From the NCBI GenBank assembly GCA_019828595.1, contig JAHQRK010000002.1:1054001-1118000 (forward strand): a DNA stretch of 64,000 nt, in the 5' to 3' direction. Below the pieces are notes generated by a model. That model worked only from the letters and a program-made list of their open reading frames with translations. It ran no database searches and had not been told where the DNA came from. Made by a program: the position numbers and the translations under genes. Shown one piece after another: positions 56,483-64,000 of the stretch. Origin of the DNA: Aphanomyces cochlioides (lineage: Eukaryota > Oomycota > Saprolegniomycetes > Saprolegniales > Verrucalvaceae). Every line of letters starts with the position of its first letter. The first letter of the stretch is position 1.

Positions 56483-57617
56483 GATATAGTATTGTGCTTT
56501 GCAGAGATTTTGGCTATTCGTCGCCGTATTCCATTGTTTTAATGAAGTGTCACGATTGATTTATTCTTGTTACATTCACGAATAACGAAGGTAATCTACT
56601 CGATCAAAGTGGGTTTATGTGAACATGCTTCAATAAATCTTGCTAACACCAAGCGAGTTATCGACGTCAAGATAGATTTGCAGATCTGGAAGTGCAATTC
56701 CTTCCGTTTCGCGACTATTCTTAGCCAACACACAAATTGTTAATATCATTCTTTAAACGTGGTTGAGTCATGACGCACAGCAAGGACATGCGTTGGAGAT
56801 GCATCGTGCTGCGTTATCTGTATGCTTTGGACGTGGGCGATATCAGCTTGTTACTTGGAATGTCAACAAGATCGGTCACCAGGTGGAATCAGCAGTTTAA
56901 GAATGTTGGTCATGTAGGGACAAAGACAACAGCAAAACGTGCCTCTCGTTGGCCACAAGAAGTGGTCACCTTTGTTAATCAGTATGCAGCTGAACATCCC
57001 TGCTTCTATATCGAGGAACTCCAAGCAGAAATCCAAACGCTTTTCCCACAGTTGAATAACGTGAGCACATCCACGATATGCCGAGCTTTAAGATTCGATT
57101 TGAACTTAACTCGCAACGTTCTTGAAAAGCGAGCAAAAGAAAGCTCACAACATGAGGTGCGCATGTATTATAGACGTTTACAGCCATTCTATAGTCACCC
57201 TGCACAACGTGTTTTCGTCGACGAAACATCGAAAGACGGCCGTGATGCTTTCCGCAAGTACGCGTGGTCGCGCAAAAACACGCCTGCGCTTGTTAATTTA
57301 CCATTCAATCGAGGGCAACGCGTGTCGCTTCTGGCTGGCTTTGATTGTACTGGATTTATCGGGTGGGATTACACTGATGGTACCTTTGATAGTCTTAGAT
57401 TTCACACGTCATTGTGTGAAAAAATTATTCCATTCTTGAATCCATGACCATTGGCACGATCAATCTTATTCTGGACAATGCGAAGATACATATGTACAAG
57501 GAACTTGAAGAAGTAGTTCATTCGCGAGGCGCTTTATTGTTTTTTCTTCCCCCTATTCCCTCATCTTAATCCAATCGAAGTTGCCTTTTCCCAGCTCAAG
57601 GCATGGATATTGAAATA

Positions 57618-58273
57618 CTCCTCCGGTCCGAAATAAACGTACCATTTACTATTTTTGCTTGGTCCAAAATAAAAGCACCAAATCTTGTACTTGAATAAAG
57701 TATGAACTGAAAATATGAAATATAAACTCTATAATATAATACCTTTCATGCGGCTGCTTGTATCCGCAACCAACGCGCCGTCGGCGAGGGATTGCTCTGC
57801 TTGAGACCATGGACGGCGTATTGCAGCACGATTGCAGTCGAACTTGTCGCTGCTTGGTTTATTGAGCCATGTAGTAGCTTGCCGTCTCGTGGCTTGATGA
57901 GTAGAAAGTGATAGACGGCCAGCCGCTCGTCCGCCGTGAGTTTTCGAGACCGCACACAGCTAGGCTGTGATCGTGAGCCCTCGTTGCTTTGCATGGTGAT
58001 TCAAAGGCGTTTGGCGGAGGATATGCGCTTGCTGCAGAGACGAAAAGTTTAGAAACGAAGATGTGGCGTAAGATTTAGAGATAAACGACGATATCGGCGA
58101 AGTTTGAAAGCACCATTCTCAAGCATGCATTGTCGCTAGAACCTCCAAAATCTACCCAATCAGAGCTCTTTTTTCGCGCTATTTGGTGAGCCAATCAAAA
58201 TACAAATCCGACAAATACCGCTCTTATTCCGCCAATCCAAAGAATATGGTATGTTTATTTCGGACCGGAGGAG
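57618..58273. mobile_element. Mariner/Stowaway-like MITE nested in the transposase
   Basis: A 656-bp insertion with 28-bp terminal inverted repeats (left begins CTCCTCCGGTCCGAAATAAA; the right end matches with one mismatch), flanked by TA on both sides. The TIR style CTCC...TCCG..AAATAA is typical of mariner-type MITEs. Inside, on the minus strand, lies a transposase N-terminal remnant, so it looks like a deletion derivative of an autonomous element. Confidence 0.88.
57746..57994 (-). pseudogene. Transposase N-terminal remnant inside the MITE
   Basis: 82 codons from ATG 57994: MQSNEGSRSQPSCVRSRKLT, then ADERLAVYHFLL, KPRDGKLLHGSINQAA. The RKLTADERLAVYHFLL part resembles the N-terminal DNA-binding region of oomycete mariner-like transposases as I remember them. 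The DDE domain is missing. The remaining codons probably serve no function beyond marking the origin of the MITE. Confidence 0.6.
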
Positions 58274-58457
58274 TATCCATTAGCTTTGCGATACGATATC
58301 AAACGTACACTTGATGTTGGCCTGGCTGTCTGCATGCGATCCGCAGCCTCATCCCAAGTTGCTTCAAACCTATTTCACCACAGTGGATATGACGAAGGCG
58401 ACCTGAACAGAGATAAATTTTTAATGTGATTGATGGAATTAGCATTGTTAAAATGAT

Positions 58458-59330
58458 TTAATCCATATCTTCGTCATCATCATTATGGTCTACGTCTTCA
58501 ACATTCACGGCAGGATTGTTGATGGGCACTGGTGCGCGATATGGGGAATAAAGATCGTACTGTGGAAGACCAAGAATGGTACGCAAATCAGCAATATTGA
58601 TTCTCATTGGCACAACTGTTCCATTGATTTCAAGCCGAATATTGCGACATTCTTCATCCGACAGTGATTGCTGATTAGCCCTGTCGCGAGCAAGACGAGC
58701 CATTTCGTTGTCAATGTGGCGCAATTGATGAACAGTATGATTTTCGGGTAGGTTCACAAAATCTGGTTCGGTGATTTGACGAGCATACGTTATGCTAACA
58801 TACTGTAATTCACTTGGCCCTGGCTGTTGAGCACGATCGACACCAAGAATTCTCTGTGCCATGTTGGCAACTCGCTCAGTGGTAGCTCGTCGAATTTGTT
58901 GAGCATACGTATCATACTTTTCCAAGTAGACAAAGATGTCTAGAGTAAAATTTCCAGCATTCGACCTTTTGCAATGGTTAGTCCATGATGTTGCAATCGA
59001 TGATTTGAAGTTTGAACTGTCAATGACCGTGTAGTCGCATTGTTTTGTGTTTATAGCGGGTTTGAGGAGGACCAAAAAGTTGTCATCAAATTTGAGTTTT
59101 GATTTGGAGCGAGATGACGCCTGTGCTTGCTCATATCGCTCTACAATTGATGTCACTCTGTCAGATATGCGGCAGCGAAATGAGGCAAATGAATCTTCAT
59201 CGGCGTTCAGTAGTAGCTGTTTTGCCTCTTTGTCCACTGTGCTCCGACTGTCGCTGTGCGGCTTGCCAATTTTCACGACAAGGGAAGCAGTGATCGTCGG
59301 TGGCATTTGAATTGTAGCACTCGATGACAT
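58458..59330 (-). CDS. Uncharacterised 290-aa transposon accessory protein
   Basis: An intact ORF from ATG 59330 to 58458, convergent with the transposase and inside the same terminal inverted repeats. I do not recognise a known domain. The sequence is hydrophilic with mixed helical and strand-like segments (SFRCRISDRVTSIVERYEQA, FTLDIFVYLEKYDTYAQQIR, RNIRLEINGTVVPMRINIAD) and ends with an acidic tail rich in Asp (VEDVDHNDDDEDMD). Ser/Arg/Lys near residues 70-80 could contact nucleic acid. Its location suggests a second protein of the DNA transposon. It is the only uninterrupted ORF of that element, which argues that it is either young or kept by selection. Confidence 0.65.
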   Translation of the reverse strand: MSSSATIQMPPTITASLVVKIGKPHSDSRSTVDKEAKQLLLNADEDSFASFRCRISDRVTSIVERYEQAQASSRSKSKLKFDDNFLVLLKPAINTKQCDYTVIDSSNFKSSIATSWTNHCKRSNAGNFTLDIFVYLEKYDTYAQQIRRATTERVANMAQRILGVDRAQQPGPSELQYVSITYARQITEPDFVNLPENHTVHQLRHIDNEMARLARDRANQQSLSDEECRNIRLEINGTVVPMRINIADLRTILGLPQYDLYSPYRAPVPINNPAVNVEDVDHNDDDEDMD

Positions 59331-59546
59331 CAGGATCGAACGATTTATGAATACACAGGAGATTTATCGCTGTTCTTCGAAGTATTCAGTGGAAGAATAG
59401 AAGTTTAACCAACAGCGCAGATAACCCCATCTGTAACAGCGATTTAGGCCCCTACTCCAAGAGCCAAAACGACTGCAAAGCACAATATTGGAAGTATTAG
59501 TACTATTAGCTCGTTAGCGATAGCCCTCTACTGTAGTATTCATTAC

Positions 59547-59571
59547 CGATTGAACAGTGCGCCACACCCCC
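59547..59571 (+). repeat. Isolated LINE 3'-tail/tRNA-end sequence
   Basis: CGATTGAACAGTGCGCCACA plus CCCCC, the last 25 nt of the LINE-A terminus with one change, but preceded by unrelated sequence (CTGTAGTATTCATTAC) instead of the usual 35 nt. LINE-A copy 3 begins right after it. Confidence 0.6.
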
Positions 59572-60700
59572 ACCTGTGGCGAACTATGATCGCCAAATAT
59601 ATTCTTGGGCGTTGAGCCAAAAGAGACGACCCCCACAAAGTACGGACTAGCACATGATAAAACCATTGGACTCCGTATACCACATATAGCCTCGCAAATT
59701 CGTGCTCAAAGACTGAACAAATTGCAACTACTCATGATGTCAGAACAAACGGATGGTGAATTATGGTCCATACTACCAAAAGAGTTGTGGTCTCGATGTG
59801 TCGGACCATACTGCAGGTCAAAGCACTGGGAAATGCTACACTATGTTCCAAGTATAAGGACGAAACTGCTTCACCTCAATAAGTTATCGCCAATGTGGAT
59901 TGACATATGGACCAAATGGGGGCGAACCCCCTTGACGAAACTCTGGCCAACACAACCCACCTTCATTCAACTCGTCAATATGCCAATATGGTTACAGAGA
60001 TACCCACTTATTCTAATACCTACAGAGGACGCAGATAATCCCTTCAGTATAGCTTTGCAAAATCACCATGGCTGGTACAGCCACCTTGCAGAATGTGGGC
60101 TTCATACGCTAAAAGACTTTCTTACCAAAGACCACAAGTGGCCATCGCGCGCTGAATTTGAGACAATGATGGAGGGCGGTGTACGATTGGCCCCAGACCA
60201 ACATCATTTGACCGATTATACTCACTTTTAAACACGATTGTAGCCGAGGCGTGGCGAACTGGAGACCTCAATTTGACGGATACAGTACCGACGTCGTTTG
60301 AAAACAACTGGCCCTTCCAAGCCAAGCATAAAAGACTACGCTACCATTTCAGCGATGGCTGAAGTCACTTATTAAAGTGACGAGTTATCATGCACCATGC
60401 ACCTCCGCTAGTCAAACGGCGTCCCATGTGCTCAGAAGTCAGAAATACTACGAACAAAATCTGACTATACATACAACACACGGGCAAACCACTCCTTGCT
60501 TTGATGAGGCCGGTGCAAGAAGATGTCTGGTGGCGTGTCCTGTATCGCATGCTACCCACGACATTTTCGTCTTTCTTCCTGCTAAATTAAATTTTAGATA
60601 TTCTAGCATGTACATACCCCAATTGTAGCGGAGGAGAGACCATGGGAAATGCACTGGCATAATGCAGTTATGTCGCGCCAATTTGGCAACGACAATGGCA
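59572..60700 (+). mobile_element. LINE-A copy 3, 5'-truncated, ORF2 C-terminal part
   Basis: Starts inside ORF2 (TMIAKYILG equivalent) directly after the tRNA-end word. An open stretch up to 60231 reads YGLAHDKTIGLRIPHIASQI, LPKELWSRCVGPYCRSKHWE, FIQLVNMPIWLQRYPL and HTLKDFLTKDHKWPS, close to copy A2. After 60175 frames break (deletion near MMEGG), but similarity can be followed to CTYPNC and APIWQ at ~60690. No RT or endonuclease catalytic motif is present. Confidence 0.85.
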
Positions 60701-60820
60701 ATAGGCTAGCGATGTTCTTGTTTGGTGGAAATCCAAATGATGTCTTTGGACGGAGTACTCCAGACTTTATTAACAATAAGGGCATAACGGGATGACTTGT
60801 AAACAGTAAAAGTATTATGA

Positions 60821-62410
60821 TTAAACTAGTATAACTTGAGCACATTTTTTCTTGCTCTTTTGAGTGTTTACATTCAACTTCTTTGCAGCCTTCTTTTTCT
60901 TTTCTTTCGTTTTATCGATTTCTTTCAACAGCACAATCGACAAAATACGCCTAGCGACATCAATAGTTTGGCGCTTGTCATTCTTTTCAGGATCTTGGGG
61001 GAGGAGCAAAATTTCTTCTTTCTCGCGTCTCTTCATTTAAGCCATTCTGCAACGGCTACACCAGCCTTTTAACCACCTTCCTTGAAGAGCGAAAGGCGGG
61101 CAAGCATTTCATTAAGGTATGTTGGCCAAACACCAGCCTCTTTGAATCCTGACGACATGTTCGACGCGGATATGTGTCGTTTCCATGCAGTAGACGCAAT
61201 TTCTAATCCCGCTTCCTTAGATATTGATGTGACATCTATGATATAATCAGATGCAAGCATCAGATGCACTTACCGTTATCCATCGTGTATTTGCTGATTC
61301 CATTCCGTATAACTCTCTTGTAGGGTCCAAACACGCATATATCTAGAGGTTGAAAAAGATGACTAGCGTTGGCTGGTAGACATAGGAGGACAATTTGCAG
61401 CTCTTCGCATTTGTCAATAATTTCGTATTGTGTGACGACAAACCATCATATATGAGGAGCAGCGGCCTTTCCACTTGATCATCAACATTCTGGATGAAAA
61501 AGTCCAACCACTCCGAGAAAATGGATGTATTCATGAATCCCTTGGTTGAAGTTGTGACGCAGCTGCCATCCACAATGTTGATGTCAGCCATTGTTTTGTT
61601 GACCTTTACCCCAGGAATAATGAAAGCAGGAGGCAACATTTTGCCGTCTGCGCTTCCACATGCAACAATACTCAAATGGAAGTTGGTGGTGATTTCCTTC
61701 GACCATACATTTCGTGAGCCAAGCACTGCCACAACTCTTTTTGACTTGGATCGAGTGCTGAAGGACGTCTCATTCATGTTAAAATTTCTGGACGAGGTGA
61801 AACCATTTTCGCCTATGGTTTTTGTCAAGGAATCGTGAAGCAAGGGAACAATTTCTTGATCAACTTGGTTTCGTGCTCCGAAAATAACTTGCGCCGTTCA
61901 TAAGATATGGGTATCGGCGAAAGAATTCTCGTAACATTGATCTGTACACGTCCAATGTTGGTGAAATCACCGAGCATAGTTCGCAAGATATGGATATCGA
62001 CGAAAGAATCCTCGCAACCAAGGTCTGGACACGTCCAATGTTGGTGAAATCACTGAGCATAGTTTTCGTACCTTTAACCACATGAAATGCTGTGACCCAG
62101 GATGGCCACGTGATTGCATACCTAGGAGTTATACGATGTCATGCCACCCATTACAAAAATCATACCAATGACCCTGTCAGCGAGACTTTTCGAATTTCGC
62201 TGTCATGACAGTCTGAGGCCCTCGTGGACGTTGGGTTAAAGATCCACCCTCACGGTGGTTTTAACATGACGCTGTAGAGTTCGAGGGGCAATTCCAAGAC
62301 TCTTAGCAGCACTTGCCGCGCTTAGCAGGCCCGTGACAACAAGTTGAACGGCATCCTCAAGCTTAACTTGTTCGACCTTAGAGTAACGGGAGCGTGGAGT
62401 CTTTGACATG
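60821..62410 (-). pseudogene. pogo-like (psq HTH + DDE_1) transposase, broken
   Basis: ATG near 62410: MSKTPRSRYSKVEQ, then GLLSAASAAKSLGIAPRTLQ, a psq-type helix-turn-helix, then a stop after RVDL. Downstream frames give AKFEKS, an internal 84-bp tandem duplication (61898-62062), and the DDE domain (61843-61343): FNMNETSFS, where DDE_1 enzymes usually have Asp before Glu (Asn here), then PLLLIYDGLSSHNT, and HLFQPLDICVFGPYK in another frame. The C-terminal part (SGFKEAGVWPTYLNEMLARL; Lys-rich tail) follows to 60821. Several stops and frameshifts make it non-functional. Confidence 0.75.
61898..62062. repeat. 84-bp tandem duplication in the pogo-like element
   Basis: CACGTCCAATGTTGGTGAAA, GAGCATAGTT and AAGATATGGRTATCGRCGAA recur about 84 bp apart (two diverged copies). 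The period is 28 codons, so the duplication keeps frame. Confidence 0.75.
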
Positions 62411-62527
62411 TTTGGAACTGAGGACGTGTTGTGCCAATTCTGAATTTTCAGCTCTCTACCAATTTCTTGTGAGATAATATAGGTTGATAGAAAAATATAT
62501 TTATACAGTTTATCAAGTATAGAAGTT

Positions 62528-62819
62528 TGAAAATGAGAGCGCCAAAATCAGTCCGAAACGCCAATTACTATAAATTCACGTTACAGGATGAAGACGAAAT
62601 TCAGCGTATACACGAAATCCTCGACAAACTAAAAGGTCATGCAAAGTATGCATGGTTCTGGCGTAAATATCCCCGAGCATTTAAATTGCCTCCGTGGATG
62701 CAACTCCAAGAAAAATAACCTAACTCTCTGACAAACACACAGTAGGACTTCACAGTAGAAGAAAGTAGGTAGGAGATAAATGTCAAATACACCCCGATTG
62801 AACAGTGTGCTACACCCCT
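62528..62819 (+). mobile_element. LINE-A copy 4, 3'-terminal ~290 bp
   Basis: Encodes the last codons of ORF2 (FTLQDEDEIQRIHEILDKL, YAWFWRKYPRAFKLPPW, stop at 62716-62718). It ends in the conserved 60-nt terminus at 62760-62819 (GTGTGCTACACCCCT, two changes). The C-terminus is the most diverged of the set, so it is a separate subfamily. The 5' border at the pogo-like element is approximate. Confidence 0.8.
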
Positions 62820-62820
62820 A

Positions 62821-63907
62821 TCATCCACGCTAAAGGACTTTCTCACTTCACACTACAAATGGCACTCGACTGTTGAATTTGCGATAAGGATGGAAGACTA
62901 TATAGCGTTGTACGATTGTCGGGAGCCCAGACGAACCTCGTTTGACAGATTTTACTCCCTGCTAACAAAGATCGCAACAAATATATGGCGAGTTGGAGTG
63001 TATATACTGATGGATGGAGTGCCAATACAGTCTGAAAATTTATCTCCGTCCCAAGCACTCCACAAGAAAATGGCACTCCCTTTGCAACTGTGGCCATAAC
63101 CACTAGTAAAGAAGGCCAGTTTTCACGCTCTTCCTCTGGTCAAAAGACACCCCATGCGCTCGGACGATAGAGACACTACAAACAAAATTCGAGCTTACAT
63201 CCACCATACAATATCACAACTTCTCGCACCAGCATTGCCAATCCAAGCAGACGTTTGGTGGCGCATACTATATCTGGTGCTGCCGACCAATTACTCCTTC
63301 CACCTACAAACCCAAATTCCCTACGTTTTGGAATGCACATACCCTACTTGTAAAGAAGTGAAGACGATGAAACATGCACTTATCGAAAGCAACCCCTTGC
63401 ATCAATTTAAGCATGGCATTCCGCACCTTGGCAAAAATTTACGTTAGGCTTTACTTGAAATTTGGATTCGTTCCCAGTGTCTCGTTCATGGCATCATTTG
63501 TCATTAGCAATACAGAAGCTCTGGGTCCTGCTAGCGGGAGCTATTCTACACACTCTGTGGACTTGCCGAAACCTCAATCAAATTTCGAGGAAAAGCCTCC
63601 ACCTATTCGACCAGCAATTCAAGACAAGGCGCTGTTGCAATGGAGTGCCAGCGTCAGACGTCTGTTACGTGAAACGCAGGACGATGATTTAGAAACAACC
63701 CACCTCCTACGCGCTCTCACTCAACTCTGTTAACATGACTACTACAGTTGGTTCAAGAAACAGTATCCAAGGGCATTCAGTATATCCACTCAACCATGAT
63801 CGAGAGAGTTTGTCCTCGAACACAATTACTTCATGTAAACTAGACAAGGAAAGTAGATAGGGGATAACGATCAAATACAACCCGATTGAACAGTGCGCTT
63901 AACCCCC
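62821..63907 (+). mobile_element. LINE-A copy 5 (A1-like), 5'-truncated
   Basis: Starts directly after copy 4's tRNA-end word, at the TLKDFL position of ORF2, and ends in the 60-nt terminus 63848-63907 (mutated tRNA word GTGCGCTTAACCCCC). ORF2 remnants: MEDYIALYDCREPRRTSFDR, HPMRSDDRDTTNKIRAYIHH, CTYPTCKEVKTMKHALIE (the second Cys of the knuckle is kept, the last is Ser), WSASVRRLLRETQDDDLETT. Stops occur at 63097 and 63445, with frame changes near 63440. It is close to A1. Confidence 0.87.
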
Positions 63908-64000
63908 ACATGCCAGGGTTTCGTGCATAAACCGATTTTTTTCTTCGTCATATAGAGTATTTCGCAACGAGCATGTTACCCATGCACTCCATACCAACAA
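63908..64000. other. Unassigned right edge
   Basis: ACATGCCAGGGTTTCGTGCA and the following sequence match none of the elements above by eye. It is too short to interpret. Confidence 0.3.

Larger units (their letters stand above)
56770..58429 (+). pseudogene. IS630/Tc1-like DDE transposase, interrupted
   Basis: ATG 56770. The N-terminal helix-turn-helix region (LRYLYALDVGDISLLLGMST) is followed by a second winged-helix-like part and a DDE domain with VFVDET (first Asp ~residue 141), then LILDNAKIH (second Asp, near 57465) and HLNPIE (third acidic, near 57575). These catalyse cut-and-paste transposition. The frame breaks near 57440 (stop at 57445) and again in the T/C run near 57555. After AWILKYS the MITE at 57618-58273 is inserted at a TA, and beyond it the frame resumes (PLALRYDIKRTLDVGL ... 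NRDKFLM) to TGA 58427-58429. Family assignment is from motif recognition only. Confidence 0.8.
56492..59485. mobile_element. Tc1/IS630-like DNA transposon (2994 bp), with nested MITE
   Basis: Terminal inverted repeats match 23 of 27 bases: left TTGTGCTTTGCAG, 3 variable bases, TTTTGGCT; right, the reverse complement, ending at 59485. TA dinucleotides at 56490-56491 and 59486-59487 would be the target-site duplication usual for Tc1/mariner/IS630 elements. It carries a plus-strand transposase (broken) and a convergent minus-strand ORF. A second element (57618-58273) is inserted in the transposase. Confidence 0.78.
60701..62527 (-). mobile_element. pogo/Tigger-like DNA transposon, decayed
   Basis: Interrupts the LINE tails. 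It contains a broken psq-HTH/DDE transposase on the minus strand (60821-62410). I could not identify clear terminal inverted repeats, so both borders are inferred from where LINE similarity ends (~60700) and resumes (~62528). Confidence 0.6.

Noticed and set aside
60836..61072. Phe/Leu-rich 78-aa ORF resembling a membrane protein
   Set aside because: It is the antisense of the Lys-rich C-terminus of the pogo-like transposase; AAG and AAA codons read backwards give Phe and Leu.

Overview
This is repeat-rich eukaryotic nuclear DNA. No ordinary housekeeping protein gene was recognised in the 64 kb. The coding content is non-LTR retrotransposons (LINEs) and DNA transposons, and the only conventional genes are tRNA-Ala(UGC) copies with internal Pol III promoter boxes. 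The transposase types (an IS630/Tc1-like DDE enzyme with a convergent accessory ORF, a psq-HTH pogo-like enzyme, and a mariner MITE carrying a transposase N-terminus) and the LINE style suggest an oomycete, perhaps Saprolegniales. That assignment rests on family resemblance recalled from memory and is moderate at best.

Layout. (1) 1-23558: tandem array of six full units of 3895-3909 bp plus the start of a seventh. Each unit holds one tRNA-Ala(UGC) gene on the minus strand, the first ~480 bp of a LINE (called LINE-A here) abutting the tRNA 5' end, an inverted decayed LINE ORF1 fragment, a short ORF2 scrap, a 58-bp direct repeat and a possible tRNA-like relic. (2) 23559-32784: a near full-length LINE (LINE-B, minus strand, 9226 bp) inserted in the anticodon arm of the seventh tRNA gene, with an 18-bp target-site duplication. 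(3) 32785-33811: the remainder of unit 7. (4) 33812-55768: a head-to-tail chain of LINEs, all on the plus strand: LINE-C, LINE-A copy A1, 5'-truncated A3, and degenerate A2. Those that keep a 3' end finish with the antisense 5' end of tRNA-Ala, and the next element starts right after it. (5) 55769-59571: DNA transposons, one nested in another. (6) 59572-63907: further 5'-truncated LINE tails interrupted by a pogo-like element.

Interpretation. The window looks like a tRNA-Ala locus colonised again and again by tRNA-targeting LINEs. LINE-A and LINE-C use the 5' edge of the tRNA gene, antisense to it, while LINE-B uses the anticodon arm in the sense orientation. LINE-A and LINE-B share an almost identical first dozen bases, and five LINE-A subfamily tails share a 60-nt 3' terminus although their coding regions have diverged. 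Two LINE-A copies have ORF1 and ORF2 in the same frame with only one UAA between them, which suggests readthrough or a termination-coupled mechanism for making ORF2 protein. A1 and A2 are mosaic: almost identical for their first ~940 bp and strongly diverged after that.
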